64,000 nt of DNA from Paracoccus sp. SCSIO 75233 (GTDB lineage Bacteria > Pseudomonadota > Alphaproteobacteria > Rhodobacterales > Rhodobacteraceae): NCBI RefSeq assembly GCF_027912675.1, contig NZ_CP115757.1, forward strand, positions 1,364,001-1,428,000, read 5' to 3'. The notes beneath the pieces were generated by a model. It made no database searches. It was not told where the DNA came from and saw nothing but the letters and a program-made list of their open reading frames with translations. Shown in pieces: positions 1-9,275 of this stretch. Made by a program: the position numbers and the translations under genes. The number at the start of each line of letters is the position of its first letter. Position 1 is the stretch's first letter.

Positions 1-253
1 GATAATCTGTGTCGATCTTCATCGCCTCATGCCACAGGGTGACACGGCTGCCAAAACGTTCGCGAAACACCTTGAAGGAGATGACCAGATCCGCCTCGAT
101 CACCTCGGACCCGTCCACACCGGGCTTGCGGGACCGGATCCGGGCGGCACTGTTCCAGGGCAGAAATTCCGGATAACGCTCGACATCCGCGACCAGATCG
201 TACATCTGACGCGCCGCATATGGCAGTTTGCGAGTTTCAGACCGATGGGGCAA
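1..253 (-). CDS. RatA/COQ10-like START-domain protein (partial, C-terminus outside window)
   Basis: The N-terminal 84 residues of a COQ10/RatA-type SRPBCC (START) protein run off the left edge. The pattern is typical of the family: a short basic beta strand (SETRKLPY), then QMYDLVADVERYPEFLPW, then strands ending in FRERFGSRVTLWHE. In mitochondria and alphaproteobacteria COQ10-type proteins bind ubiquinone and support respiration; the E. coli homologue RatA was described as a ribosome-association toxin. No ATG is in frame near the conserved start. I chose a TTG at 253, preceded by a GGA-containing site, which gives the start LPHRSETRK seen in relatives. Function is known only at family level. 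Confidence 0.8.
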   Translation of the reverse strand, partial: MPHRSETRKLPYAARQMYDLVADVERYPEFLPWNSAARIRSRKPGVDGSEVIEADLVISFKVFRERFGSRVTLWHEAMKIDTDY

Positions 254-309
254 AGAGGTTTCCGTCAGTGGCTGCGCTGCAAGGGCCGCACATAACGCAG
301 GGGACGCGG

Positions 310-495
310 ATGAACAACCTGAACTGGCTGATCCGGGCCTCAAGATGGGCGCGCAGACCGCCCAGCATGAAGTTCGTGATCATGGTTTTTGCCATCCTCG
401 CCGCCGGGCTGGTCATGGCCGGGCTGGAATGGCTGGGCTGGTGGCCGGAATGGGCGACGCTGGAGCGGGGTCGCGGCCCTCGCCTGCCGCGCTGA
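310..495 (+). CDS. small conserved single-pass membrane protein
   Basis: A 61-residue protein with an N-terminal basic/aromatic stretch (NNLNWLIRASRWARRPPS), one membrane segment at about residues 21-41, then a Trp-rich turn (LEWLGWWPEW) and a basic tail. The ATG at 310 has a strong AGGGGA ribosome site about 8 bases upstream. It is divergent from the partial RatA-like gene. Small proteins of this shape recur in Rhodobacteraceae without a known role, and I cannot assign one. The good ribosome site and the sensible membrane topology argue that it is real. Confidence 0.65.
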   Translation: MNNLNWLIRASRWARRPPSMKFVIMVFAILAAGLVMAGLEWLGWWPEWATLERGRGPRLPR

Positions 496-528
496 TTTGA
501 CGCAAGGGCAAGCGGTCCCTGCCCGGGG

Positions 529-1362
529 TTACAGCCCCGCTTCGCCGAATGTGTTGCAGGCATTCAGCGAGCCACTGTCAAAGCCCCGCATGAACCATTC
601 CTGACGCTGCGCTGACGAGCCGTGGGTAAACGCATCCGGCACAACCGCCCGTCCGGCGCTTTGCATCAGCGCATCATCCCCGACGGCGGCAGCGGCATCC
701 ATCGCCTCGCCGATATCTTCGCGGGTGATCCGCAGATCCTGCGCCGAATTCCGTGCCCACATGCCCGCGAAACAATCGGCCTGAAGCTCGGTCAGGACTG
801 AAAGCGCGTTCGAATCCCGCTCGCTGGATTGCTGGCGCATCTGGGTCACCTTCGGCAGAATGCCAAGCTGGTTCTGCGCGTGATGGCCGACCTCATGCGC
901 GATGACGTAAGCTGCGGCCAGATCGCCGCCTGCCCCCATGCGCTGATCCATGACCGTGAAGAAATCCGTGTCGAGATAGACCTTCTGGTCCGCCGGACAA
1001 TAAAACGGCCCCATCTGCGCCGATGCGCCGCCGCATCCTGACGTCGTGGTGCCGGAATACAGCACCATCTGCGGGTCCTGATAATTTCCGCCGATAGCCG
1101 CGCCGAACACATCCTCGGTTTCGGCAAGGATCACCGACACGAATTCGCCCATGCGCTGCTCTTCCGCGGTCAGCTCACGCGAACCGCTGGAATTTTGCCC
1201 CTGCTGCATGCCGGAGACCATAGGCGAGATGTCGATGCCGAAAAAATATCCGAAGCCAAGCACCGCCAGCATCCCGACCAGACCGATCGAGCCTGCCCTG
1301 CCGCCGCTCATCCTGCGGCGGTCCTCAACGTTGCGGCTGCCTCGCTTCCCGCGCCATTCCAT
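529..1362 (-). CDS. ypfJ: YpfJ-family neutral zinc metallopeptidase
   Basis: A 277-residue membrane-anchored metalloprotease of the YpfJ/KPN_02809 family. A basic N-terminus is followed by one membrane segment (about residues 26-42) and an extracytoplasmic catalytic domain. The zinc motif HEVGH lies at residues 156-160 and a probable third ligand is Glu192 in ELQADCFAG, as in the family. Two cysteines (C110, C122) flank a conserved region upstream of the active site. Substrate is unknown for the family. It converges on the short gene at 310-495 and is divergent from the yqaA-dsbB pair. The ATG start at 1362 is the first sensible one before the basic stretch. Confidence 0.9.
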   Translation of the reverse strand: MEWRGKRGSRNVEDRRRMSGGRAGSIGLVGMLAVLGFGYFFGIDISPMVSGMQQGQNSSGSRELTAEEQRMGEFVSVILAETEDVFGAAIGGNYQDPQMVLYSGTTTSGCGGASAQMGPFYCPADQKVYLDTDFFTVMDQRMGAGGDLAAAYVIAHEVGHHAQNQLGILPKVTQMRQQSSERDSNALSVLTELQADCFAGMWARNSAQDLRITREDIGEAMDAAAAVGDDALMQSAGRAVVPDAFTHGSSAQRQEWFMRGFDSGSLNACNTFGEAGL

Positions 1363-1487
1363 GCGTTTCCCCTCGCATTATCGTCGTCAAACCCTTGTCG
1401 GGGCGTCTTTTCACCAAAGCGTAACCCGAACCGGGCTTGACGGTTCCCGCCAGCCGCGCGACAGGGGGCCAGCGAAAGGAACCCGCC

Positions 1488-2066
1488 ATGCTCAGACGGC
1501 TTTATGACTGGACCATGGATCTCGCCGCGCGTCCATATGCGTTATGGGCACTTTTCGCGGTCGCTTTTGTGGAAAGCTCGTTCTTTCCCATCCCACCCGA
1601 TGTGCTGATCATTCCGATGGTGCTGGCCGCGCGGCCGGAATGGTTCAGGATCGCACTGGTCGCAACGGCCGGATCGGTTCTTGGCGCGCTGCTCGGTTAC
1701 TGGATCGGCGCGGCGTTCATGGACACGCTGGGCAACCAGATCCTCGCAGCCTACGGCAAGGAAGGCGATTTCGCCGATCTCGCCGCCCGGTTCGACGAGA
1801 TGGGGGTGTGGGCGGTTCTGATCGCGGGGCTGACACCCTTCCCGTTCAAGGTCATCACGATCTTTTCGGGCGCGGTTCAGCTTAATATCGCGGTGTTTGT
1901 GATGGCCTGCATCGTCTCGCGCGCGGCACGGTTTCTGATCGTTGCCTGGCTGCTGTGGCGTTTCGGCGCACCTATCCGTGATTTTATCGAGCGGCGCCTT
2001 GGTATTATCTTCACATTGTTCATGGTCGCCTTGATCGGCGGGTTCTATCTGGTGAAATATCTATGA
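1488..2066 (+). CDS. YqaA family (DedA-like) inner-membrane protein
   Basis: A 192-residue polytopic membrane protein of the SNARE-associated/DedA superfamily, YqaA subgroup. After a short amphipathic N-terminus comes the signature FVESSFFPIPPDVLIIPMV, then a glycine-rich segment (GSVLGALLGYWIGA) and further helices. DedA proteins are linked to lipid scrambling and membrane homeostasis; YqaA itself is uncharacterised. The ATG at 1488 follows GAAAGGA at good spacing; an in-frame ATG 51 bases upstream lacks one. The stop overlaps the dsbB start by 4 bases (ATGA), so the two are very probably co-translated. Confidence 0.85.
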   Translation: MLRRLYDWTMDLAARPYALWALFAVAFVESSFFPIPPDVLIIPMVLAARPEWFRIALVATAGSVLGALLGYWIGAAFMDTLGNQILAAYGKEGDFADLAARFDEMGVWAVLIAGLTPFPFKVITIFSGAVQLNIAVFVMACIVSRAARFLIVAWLLWRFGAPIRDFIERRLGIIFTLFMVALIGGFYLVKYL

Positions 2067-2557
2067 CCATCTCTGACCGAAATCTTGGCGTTCTGGCGGG
2101 GGCCGGATCGGCCGGGCTGCTGATCGCCGCGCTGGGTTTTCAGGCCATCGGCTATGTTCCCTGCGAGTTGTGCATCCTTCAACGCTGGCCGCATCTGGTC
2201 GCTGCGATCATCGCCCTTGTGGTGCTTGTGGTCAGCAACAATCCGATCTGGCGCTGGCTCGGCGCGCTGGCGACGGCCACGGCCTGCGGGATCGCCTTCT
2301 ATCATGTCGGGGTCGAGCAGGGATGGTGGGAAGGCCCGACCGCCTGCACCGGGACCATCCGCGATCTGGCCACCATGTCGACGCAGGATCTGATGACGCA
2401 GCTTCAATCCGCGCCTGTCGTGCGCTGTGACGAGCCGCAATGGTATTTCCTCGGCCTGACGATGGCGGCATGGAACGCGATCTGCTCGGCCATTCTGACA
2501 GTGATCTGGGCGATCTCCGCCCGTGGGTGGCGACCGACCGTCACACAGGCTTCATAG
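2063..2557 (+). CDS. dsbB: disulfide bond formation protein B
   Basis: A 164-residue, four-helix inner-membrane quinone reductase that re-oxidises periplasmic DsbA. The first redox pair, C34-E-L-C37, follows the first helix in the order CELCILQRWPH, which is diagnostic. The second periplasmic pair is C95 and C122. In the family, electrons pass from DsbA through these cysteines to ubiquinone. It is translationally coupled to the upstream yqaA-like gene by an ATGA overlap. The pairing may simply be operon architecture; I see no direct evidence that the two proteins interact. Confidence 0.93.
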   Translation: MTISDRNLGVLAGAGSAGLLIAALGFQAIGYVPCELCILQRWPHLVAAIIALVVLVVSNNPIWRWLGALATATACGIAFYHVGVEQGWWEGPTACTGTIRDLATMSTQDLMTQLQSAPVVRCDEPQWYFLGLTMAAWNAICSAILTVIWAISARGWRPTVTQAS

Positions 2558-2623
2558 GGGCGATTGCACCCCACCCAGAGCAGATGCTATACCGCGCCTC
2601 AACAATATCTTGAGGCGTAACCC

Positions 2624-5398
2624 GTGGCTGATACCCCCGACGACGACGATCTGACGATGGATAATAACGGCGGCGACGGGCTGCCCCCGGAACGGGCCGT
2701 GATGCCCCATGACGGACCGCAGATCGACATCACCGATGAGATGCGGTCGAGCTATCTCGACTATGCCATGTCGGTCATTGTCAGCCGTGCGATCCCCGAT
2801 CTGCGCGACGGTTTGAAACCGGTTCATCGCCGCATCCTGTTTGCGATGCACGAAACCGGCAACACGCATGACAAATCCTATCGCAAATCGGCCCGTCCGG
2901 TCGGCGATGTCATGGGTAAATATCACCCCCACGGCGATGCGGCGATCTATGACGCGCTCGTGCGGATGGCGCAGGATTTCTCGATGTCGCTGCCGCTTCT
3001 GGACGGTCAGGGCAATTTCGGCTCGATGGACGGCGACAGTGCGGCGGCCATGCGCTACACCGAGGTCCGCATGGACAAGCCTGCAGATTTCCTGCTGGCC
3101 GATATCGACAAGGATACGGTCGATTTTCAGGACAACTATGACGGCAAGGACCGCGAACCCACGGTCCTGCCCGCACGTTTTCCGAATATGCTGGTCAATG
3201 GCGCGGGCGGTATCGCCGTCGGTATGGCCACGAATATTCCGCCCCATAATCTGGGCGAGGTGATTGACGGCACCCTGGCACTCATTCAGGAACCGGACCT
3301 CTCGACCGAGCGGCTGATGGAGATCATTCCCGGCCCCGACTTCCCGACCGGCGGCACGATTCTGGGGCGGTCCGGCATCCGCAAGGCCTATCTGGAAGGG
3401 CGCGGTTCCATCCCGCTGCGGGCCAAGACCCGGATCGAGGAAACCAAGCGCGACCGCTATGCCATCGTCATCGACGAGATCCCCTATCAGGTCAATAAAT
3501 CCGTGATGATCGAGAAGATCGCGGAGATGGCCAAGGAAAAGCGGATCGAGGGCATCGCCCATGTGCAGGACGAATCCGACCGTCACGGCGTCCGCGTGGT
3601 GATCGAGTTGAAACGGGATGCGACGCCCGAAGTCGTTCTGAACCAGTTGTTCCGCTTTACCCCGATGCAGACCAGCTTCGGCGCCAATATGCTGGCGCTG
3701 AACGGCGGCAGGCCGGAGCAGCTTGGTCTGCGCGATTTTCTGACCTATTTCATCAGCTTCCGCGAAGAAGTCGTTGCCCGCCGGACCGCATATGAACTGC
3801 GCAAGGCACGGGAGCGCAGCCATGTGCTTTGCGGTCTGGCCGTCGCTGTGTCGAATGTGGATGAGGTGGTGGAAACCATCCGTGCCTCAGCCGACGCGGC
3901 AGAAGCGCGCCGCCGCCTGATGGAGCGCCGCTGGCCGGCGCATGAGATCCTTGAATATCTCAAGCTGATCGACGATCCGCGCCACCCGGTCAATGATGAC
4001 GGCACTTATTACCTGTCGGAAACGCAGGCGCGCGCGATCCTCGAACTGCGGCTGCAGCGTCTGACCCAGCTTGGCGTTCAGGAAATCACCGACGAGTTGA
4101 AATCGCTGGCCGATAATATCCGTGAATATCTGGCGATCCTCGCCAGCCGCGAGCGGATCATGGGTATCATCTCGGACGAGTTGAACGAGGTGAAAGAGCT
4201 TTTCGCCGTGCCGCGCCGGACGGAGATCCTCGACTGGGCCGGGGATATGGACGACGAGGACCTGATCGAGCGTGAAGACATGGTCGTCACGATCACCTCG
4301 GGCGGCTATATCAAGCGCACTGCGTTGGCCGAGTTCCGCGCCCAGAAGCGTGGCGGCAAGGGCCTGTCGGGGATGGCCACGAAAGAGGATGACGTGGTCA
4401 CCACGCTCTTCGTCGCCAACACCCACACCGAATTGCTGTTCTTCACCACGGACGGCATGGTTTACCGGCTGAAAACATGGCGCCTGCCGCTCGGCGGGCG
4501 GACCGCGCGCGGCAAGGCTTTGGTCAATATCCTGCCGATTGACGGCGGAACCTCGATTGCAGCACTGCTGCCGATGGATGCGCCGGAAAGCGAATGGGAT
4601 AATTATCAGGTGATCTTCGCCACGGATGCGGGCGATGTGCGCCGGAACGCGCTGTCGGACTTCACCAATATCATGCGCAACGGCAAGATCGCCATGAAAC
4701 TGCCCGAAGGCGTCAGCCTGATTGGCGTCCGCATGGCGACCGATGATGACGATGTGATGATGGTCACCGCTAAGGGCCGCGCCATCCGCTTTGCCTCGAC
4801 TGATGTGCGCGTATTCCAGAGCCGCGCGTCTACGGGCGTGCGCGGCATCCGGCTGGCAGAGGGCGACACTGTCGTCTCCATGTCCGTCATCCGCCACTTC
4901 AAGGCCGACCCGGCAGAACGTGCCGCCTATCTGAAAATGCGCCGCGCGGTCGCCGGTGCGCTCGATGACGGAGCCGAGGCTGATGAGGACGAGGAAAACG
5001 TGGCGGAAGGCACGATCACCCAGGAACGCTATGCGGAGATGTCTGCATCGGAAGACCTGATCCTGACCATCACCGAAAAAGGCTCGGGCAAGATCAGTTC
5101 CAGCTTCGACTATCCGCTGCGCGGACGCGGCGGTCAGGGTGTCATGGCGATGGACAAGGCGCTGCGCGGCGGCGCACTGGTCGCCTCCTTCCCGGTAGAG
5201 CCGGACGATCAGATCATGCTCGCCACCTCCAGGGGGCAGTCGATCCGGGTGCCGGTCGAAGGGATCAGTTTCCGCTCACGCTCCGCCGGCGGCGTCAAGG
5301 TGTTCAACACCACGAACGGGGAAACCGTGGTTTCCGTTGCACGCATCGCCGATCAGGGCGAGGATGAGACAGAGACTGAGGATAACAGCGAAAGCTGA
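2624..5398 (+). CDS. gyrA: DNA gyrase subunit A
   Basis: A 924-residue GyrA, the DNA-cleaving subunit of the type II topoisomerase that introduces negative supercoils. The catalytic tyrosine is Y145 in [10 protein letters not shown] (E. coli Y122). The C-terminal beta-pinwheel carries the GyrA box QKRGGKG, which separates it from ParC. An acidic insertion ([16 protein letters not shown]) lies in the C-terminal domain. In the quinolone-resistance region [10 protein letters not shown], residue 106 is Ala where E. coli has Ser83, while Asp110 matches Asp87. The GTG at 2624 gives an N-terminal acidic extension; an ATG at codon 12 is the alternative start. The next gene begins within about 20 bases of the stop. 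Confidence 0.96.
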   Translation: MADTPDDDDLTMDNNGGDGLPPERAVMPHDGPQIDITDEMRSSYLDYAMSVIVSRAIPDLRDGLKPVHRRILFAMHETGNTHDKSYRKSARPVGDVMGKYHPHGDAAIYDALVRMAQDFSMSLPLLDGQGNFGSMDGDSAAAMRYTEVRMDKPADFLLADIDKDTVDFQDNYDGKDREPTVLPARFPNMLVNGAGGIAVGMATNIPPHNLGEVIDGTLALIQEPDLSTERLMEIIPGPDFPTGGTILGRSGIRKAYLEGRGSIPLRAKTRIEETKRDRYAIVIDEIPYQVNKSVMIEKIAEMAKEKRIEGIAHVQDESDRHGVRVVIELKRDATPEVVLNQLFRFTPMQTSFGANMLALNGGRPEQLGLRDFLTYFISFREEVVARRTAYELRKARERSHVLCGLAVAVSNVDEVVETIRASADAAEARRRLMERRWPAHEILEYLKLIDDPRHPVNDDGTYYLSETQARAILELRLQRLTQLGVQEITDELKSLADNIREYLAILASRERIMGIISDELNEVKELFAVPRRTEILDWAGDMDDEDLIEREDMVVTITSGGYIKRTALAEFRAQKRGGKGLSGMATKEDDVVTTLFVANTHTELLFFTTDGMVYRLKTWRLPLGGRTARGKALVNILPIDGGTSIAALLPMDAPESEWDNYQVIFATDAGDVRRNALSDFTNIMRNGKIAMKLPEGVSLIGVRMATDDDDVMMVTAKGRAIRFASTDVRVFQSRASTGVRGIRLAEGDTVVSMSVIRHFKADPAERAAYLKMRRAVAGALDDGAEADEDEENVAEGTITQERYAEMSASEDLILTITEKGSGKISSSFDYPLRGRGGQGVMAMDKALRGGALVASFPVEPDDQIMLATSRGQSIRVPVEGISFRSRSAGGVKVFNTTNGETVVSVARIADQGEDETETEDNSES

Positions 5399-5416
5399 TT
5401 TTAGGTGAGGACGCGC

Positions 5417-6478
5417 GTGGACGGACAGAACCAGCAGCTGCGGGAGCGGCTTCAGACCGGATTTCTGGGCATCATCGCCTTCGCGATCCTGCTGTTTCTT
5501 CTGGTGCAGGCGCGGTTCATGCTGATCTGCTTGGCGATCGCGATCATCATCTTCTCGCTGACCTCTGACGCGATCAGCGCCATCGCCCGGCAGCATGTGC
5601 CGAACTGGCTGGCAACGACGCTGGCCCTGCTGCTGATCGGTATCGGGCTTCTCTGGGCCTCTGCGACAGTGGTCAGTCAGGTGAACGAGGTCGTGACCAC
5701 GGCGATTTCCTATGCCGAGCAGATGCAGGCCGCGCTGCCCGCATTGCTGGAATGGCTGGGGCCGAACGCGCAGGAAACCGTCGATACCGCGATTCGGAAT
5801 TTCAACCTCACCGGATGGATGCGAAGCGCGGCAGGCGGGGCCTCCGATGTGCTGTCAGCGGCGGTGCTGATCTTCCTGTTCGTGGGCTTCATGTTTGCCG
5901 AACGGGTCTGGTTTCCGCGTAAACTCGAAAGCCTTGTCGAGGATCCGGCATCGGCTGCGCGGATGCGGCAGATCATTTCGTCGATCATGCACCGTGTGAA
6001 CCGCTATCTGGTGGTCAAAACGTTGGTGAGTGCCGCGACCTCGCTTTGTGTCTGGGGTATCTTTACCGCCGCCGGTCTGCCGCTGGCCGGGGCCATTGCG
6101 CTGCTGACCTTTGCGCTGAATTTCATTCCATCCGTCGGATCGATCATCGCCACGCTTATCGCCACGGCACTGACCTATGTTCTGACCGCCGATGTCACCA
6201 CCACCCTGATCGTCGGTGCGGCATGTACCGCTGTCCAATTCGCCATCGGCAATGTTCTGGACCCGATGCTGCTGGGCCAGACGCTGCGTTTGTCGAGTTT
6301 CGGGATTATCCTGTCGCTCGCCTTCTGGGGGGCGGTCTGGGGGCTGCCGGGGATGTTTCTGGCGGTGCCGATCATGGTCGCGGTCATGATCGTCTGCGCG
6401 CATATCCAGTGGCTGCGGCCCATAGCGATCATGCTGTCGCGCGAGGGGCATCCGGATGACGGGCTGGCGGATTTCTGA
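5417..6478 (+). CDS. AI-2E family (PerM-like) transporter
   Basis: A permease of about 353 residues in the AI-2 exporter/PerM superfamily. Paired N-terminal helices are followed by a soluble middle region and C-terminal helices with the family features AAGLPLAGAIALLTFALNFIPSVGS and the late segment GLPGMFLAVPIMV. Members export diverse small molecules or drive Na+/H+ exchange, so the substrate cannot be read from sequence. I chose the GTG at 5417 because GAGG sits 6 bases upstream; a GTG at 5405 would add four residues. It lies just after gyrA on the same strand and may be co-transcribed with it. Confidence 0.85.
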   Translation: MDGQNQQLRERLQTGFLGIIAFAILLFLLVQARFMLICLAIAIIIFSLTSDAISAIARQHVPNWLATTLALLLIGIGLLWASATVVSQVNEVVTTAISYAEQMQAALPALLEWLGPNAQETVDTAIRNFNLTGWMRSAAGGASDVLSAAVLIFLFVGFMFAERVWFPRKLESLVEDPASAARMRQIISSIMHRVNRYLVVKTLVSAATSLCVWGIFTAAGLPLAGAIALLTFALNFIPSVGSIIATLIATALTYVLTADVTTTLIVGAACTAVQFAIGNVLDPMLLGQTLRLSSFGIILSLAFWGAVWGLPGMFLAVPIMVAVMIVCAHIQWLRPIAIMLSREGHPDDGLADF

Positions 6479-6565
6479 GCCGTTCCGTCCGGGCCGCGCA
6501 TTATGGTCCGCGATCAGCCCGGCGTCACCCGCGTCTGGATATTTTTACCAGGATGAAATGCAGCT

Positions 6566-7195
6566 TCAGTCGCGGAAGTTGCGGCTTTCCTTGATCTGAT
6601 CCCAGGCCCAGACGACCTCCGCCAGACGTTCCTCATCCGAGCGGTCGCCGCCATTCATATCCGGGTGCAGCACCTTCACCAGCGCCTTGTATTGCTTCCT
6701 GATCTCGCCCCGTGACCAGCCATCCTTGGCCTCCAGAATGTCGAGCGCGCGACGCTCGGTCGGCGGCAGCTTCCGGCGCGGGCCGGTGTCGCGCACGGAC
6801 GGATCAGTGCCGTTCGCGCCAAGGATTTCCAGCGGGTCGCTGACGCCGTGGCGCGCCCATGCCTGCTCCTGCGCGGCCTTGCCGAATGGCTTGGTCGGGC
6901 GTTCCCAGACGGTGGCATTGTCGAGGAAGTTCTGAAACTCCTCCTCCGACTGGCCCTGAAAGTAATTCCAGTTCAGGTTGTACTCGCGCACATGGTCCTT
7001 GCAGAACCAGTAATAATCATCGAGCGCCCGCGGCGACTTGGGCGCGCGGTACTGGCCGGGCAATTCGCAGCCTGCCTTGTCGCAGATGCGCGTCGAGGTC
7101 TCGAACGCGCCGGTCATGCCGCGCCGGCCCTTGCTGCGCCGCTTTTTATCTGACTTCGCCGAAAGATCGAATCCGAATGGGTCTGAGTTGGTCAT
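6566..7195 (-). CDS. J-domain protein with C-terminal DnaJ domain
   Basis: A 209-residue protein with a reversed layout: a basic N-terminus, a middle region with paired cysteines (ICDKAGCELPG and WFCKDH, possibly a zinc site), and a C-terminal J domain with the HPD motif at residues 177-179 (VLHPDMNGG). The HPD tripeptide is the part of J proteins that stimulates Hsp70/DnaK ATPase. This alphaproteobacterial type lacks the Gly/Phe region and central zinc domain of true DnaJ, so it is a specialised co-chaperone with an unknown client. ATG 7195 fits the MTNSDPFGFDLSAK start; an upstream ATG at 7216 is possible. It is divergent from bolA. Confidence 0.87.
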   Translation of the reverse strand: MTNSDPFGFDLSAKSDKKRRSKGRRGMTGAFETSTRICDKAGCELPGQYRAPKSPRALDDYYWFCKDHVREYNLNWNYFQGQSEEEFQNFLDNATVWERPTKPFGKAAQEQAWARHGVSDPLEILGANGTDPSVRDTGPRRKLPPTERRALDILEAKDGWSRGEIRKQYKALVKVLHPDMNGGDRSDEERLAEVVWAWDQIKESRNFRD

Positions 7196-7267
7196 GGGCC
7201 CGTGCCTTGTTCTCATCGGGTCCGACAGTCTAATCTATTTCCCAACGGATGAAAGAGGCTCTGGCAA

Positions 7268-7516
7268 ATGATCGCCGATGAAATGCGTGACGCACTGAAA
7301 AAACTGAACCCGACACTGCTGGAGGTGATCGACGAATCCGAACAGCATCGCGGTCATGCCGGGTGGCGCGACGGCGGAGAGACCCATTTCAGGGTCCGTA
7401 TCGCCTCGCCTGAATTCTCGGGCCTGAACCGGGTGGCGAGGCACCGGCTGATCCACAGCACACTGGGCGATATTGTCGGGCGCATTCACGCGCTGGCGAT
7501 TGAGGTGCAGGACTAG
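7268..7516 (+). CDS. bolA: BolA family protein
   Basis: An 82-residue protein covering the full BolA fold. The conserved core FRVRIASPEFSGLNRVARHRLIHSTLGD contains the FxGxxxVxRHR-type signature and an invariant histidine. BolA proteins partner with monothiol glutaredoxins to bind [2Fe-2S] clusters and affect iron, envelope and stress physiology; some act as DNA-binding regulators. It is divergent from the J-domain gene, with about 70 bases between starts, and converges closely on the S4 gene. No glutaredoxin gene is next to it here. Confidence 0.92.
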   Translation: MIADEMRDALKKLNPTLLEVIDESEQHRGHAGWRDGGETHFRVRIASPEFSGLNRVARHRLIHSTLGDIVGRIHALAIEVQD

Positions 7517-7522
7517 ACCCGA

Positions 7523-7810
7523 TCAGTCCTCATCGAACAGACCCAGCCTCTCGGGCGGATCAATATCGCGATAGAGAAGCTGCGCCTGCGGTGCCCCGCC
7601 CCGCTGGTCGGAGATGTCCAGCACCTCGATCCTGCGCCGGGTCTGGCCGCGCCGAAGCTCGATCACCAGCCCCGGGCGAACCGGGCGGGCGGGTTTCACC
7701 CGAGCGCCATCGACCTTGACCCGACCTGCCTCGATCTCGGCCTGCGCAAGGGCGCGGGTCTTGTAGAACCGCGCCGCCCAGAGAAATTTGTCGATCCTGA
7801 CCGCGTCCAT
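7523..7810 (-). CDS. S4-domain RNA-binding protein (HslR/Hsp15-like)
   Basis: A 95-residue protein made largely of an S4 domain: VRIDKFLWAARFYKTRALAQAEIEAGRVKVDGARVKP is the canonical alpha-L motif. Its E. coli relative Hsp15 (HslR) rescues stalled 50S subunits carrying a nascent peptidyl-tRNA. The C-terminal part continues into a short strand-rich tail ending in acidic residues. I prefer the ATG at 7810, which places RIDKxLW near the N-terminus as in homologues; an ATG at 7828 adds six residues. It converges on bolA with only 6 bases between stop codons. Confidence 0.87.
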   Translation of the reverse strand: MDAVRIDKFLWAARFYKTRALAQAEIEAGRVKVDGARVKPARPVRPGLVIELRRGQTRRRIEVLDISDQRGGAPQAQLLYRDIDPPERLGLFDED

Positions 7811-7849
7811 ATCCCAGCGATGCCGCAACCCGGTCAGCGAGGCAAGGCC

Positions 7850-8269
7850 CTATTCCGGCTGGCGCAGTGCCGCTGCTATGCCGGAGAGGTCATATCCGGC
7901 TGCACGGGTTTCCGACAGGATCTGCTCGGGTGGCAGGCGACCGGATTGCGACAGCGACCAGACCGTCGCGCTGCGTGTCCCGCTGCGACAATAGGCAAGG
8001 ACGGGACCGGGAAGCTCCTCCAGCGCCGCGCCGAAACCGTCAATCGTAGCGGAATCGAAGCTGCCCGGCCAGATCGGCAGAAAGCGGTATTCAAGACCGG
8101 CCGCCGACGCCGCCGCAGCGATGTCTGCCTCCGCCGGTTGACCGGATTCCTCGCCATCGGGGCGGTTGCAGATGATGGTGCGGAACCCCATCTCCGCCGC
8201 CTCTGCGACTTCCTGCGGGAGGATCTGCGGAGCGACCGAGATCCTGTCGTTGATCTTTCTGACATCCAT
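7850..8269 (-). CDS. DUF442/TIGR01244 sulfurtransferase-phosphatase-like protein
   Basis: A 139-residue protein of the beta-lactamase-hydrolase-like (BLH) N-terminal family. The fold is tyrosine-phosphatase-like with a CRSGTR loop at residues 94-99, which looks like the catalytic loop of sulfurtransferases. A second conserved stretch is TIICNRPDGEE. In many bacteria this domain is fused to an ETHE1-like persulfide dioxygenase. Here the two are separate genes 26 bases apart on the same strand, with the dioxygenase first. The likely role is handling sulfane sulfur from sulfide oxidation; direct activity is not proven for most members. Confidence 0.9.
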   Translation of the reverse strand: MDVRKINDRISVAPQILPQEVAEAAEMGFRTIICNRPDGEESGQPAEADIAAAASAAGLEYRFLPIWPGSFDSATIDGFGAALEELPGPVLAYCRSGTRSATVWSLSQSGRLPPEQILSETRAAGYDLSGIAAALRQPE

Positions 8270-8295
8270 TGGCGCGATCCTTCCCCATCTGTCGC

Positions 8296-9180
8296 TTAAA
8301 GCCCGTTCAGCGGCACCTTCAGATAGCGTTTGCCGTTTTCCTCCGCCGGAGGCAACTCGCCTGCACGCATATTCACCTGCAGCGACGGATTTATCAGCCG
8401 CGGCATGGCGAGTGTCGCATCGCGTTCGGTCCGGAATTTCACGAACTCCTCGCGCGACTTGCCGCCGCCGACATGGATGTTATGGGCCTTTTCCTCCGCC
8501 ACCGTGGTTTCCCAGCGGATATCGCGCCCGTTCGGGCCGTAATCATGACACATGAAGAGCCGCATCTCGTCGGGCAAGGCCAGCACCTTCTGGATGCTGT
8601 CATAAAGCTGACCTGCATCGCCACCCGGAAAATCCGCCCGCGCCGAGCCGCCATCCGGCATGAACAGCGTATCACCGACAAAGGCCGCATCGCCGATAAC
8701 ATGGGTCATGCAGGCGGGGGTGTGGCCGGGGGTGTGGATCGCGAAACAGCTCATGCCGCCGATGTCATAGCGATCACCGTCGTCGAACAGCCGGTCGAAC
8801 TGGCTGCCGTCCCGCTGGAACTCCGTCCCTTCGTTGAAAATCTTGCCGAAGCTGTTCTGAATGACGGTGATATTGCGCCCGATCCCCAGCTTGCCGCCAA
8901 GCCGGTCCTGAATATACGGCGCGGCGGAGAGGTGATCGGCATGGACATGCGTCTCGATCAGCCATTCCAGTGTCAGGGCATTTTCCTGAATGAACGCGAT
9001 CATCCGGTCGGCGTGATCGTAGGTAATCCGGCCCGCCGCATAGTCGAGATCCATGACGCTGTCGATCACCGCGCAGCTTGCGGAACCCGGATCCCTGACG
9101 ACATAGGAGATCGTATTGCTGGCCTCGTCAAAAAACGCCGTGACCTCGGGGTGGGTGCTCATATCAACCGGATAGTGCAT
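8296..9180 (-). CDS. ETHE1/BLH-type persulfide dioxygenase (MBL fold)
   Basis: A 294-residue metallo-beta-lactamase-fold enzyme. The metal motif THVHADH is at residues 77-83; later ligands fall in IHTPGHTP, FVGDTLF and LFMCHDYG. The length and the ARADFPGGDAGQLYDSIQ segment match BLH/ETHE1 persulfide dioxygenases, which oxidise glutathione persulfide to sulfite using one iron. Together with the DUF442 gene it forms a two-gene sulfide detoxification unit. ATG 9180 has AAGGA upstream. Longer in-frame starts exist at 9249, and ATG 9162 is a shorter option. No ArsR-type BigR regulator gene is adjacent. Confidence 0.92.
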   Translation of the reverse strand: MHYPVDMSTHPEVTAFFDEASNTISYVVRDPGSASCAVIDSVMDLDYAAGRITYDHADRMIAFIQENALTLEWLIETHVHADHLSAAPYIQDRLGGKLGIGRNITVIQNSFGKIFNEGTEFQRDGSQFDRLFDDGDRYDIGGMSCFAIHTPGHTPACMTHVIGDAAFVGDTLFMPDGGSARADFPGGDAGQLYDSIQKVLALPDEMRLFMCHDYGPNGRDIRWETTVAEEKAHNIHVGGGKSREEFVKFRTERDATLAMPRLINPSLQVNMRAGELPPAEENGKRYLKVPLNGL

Positions 9181-9275
9181 TTTCTGATCCTTGATGAAGC
9201 GAAATACGTTCCTTAGATAGGTTACATCTTGGGAATATATCTCGCCCATTCAAGGCAATCCGGCAGTTTTTTCCG

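Noticed and set aside
2552..3823. Minus-strand reading frame antisense to gyrA
   Set aside because: gyrA is certain on the other strand, and this frame shows no motif.
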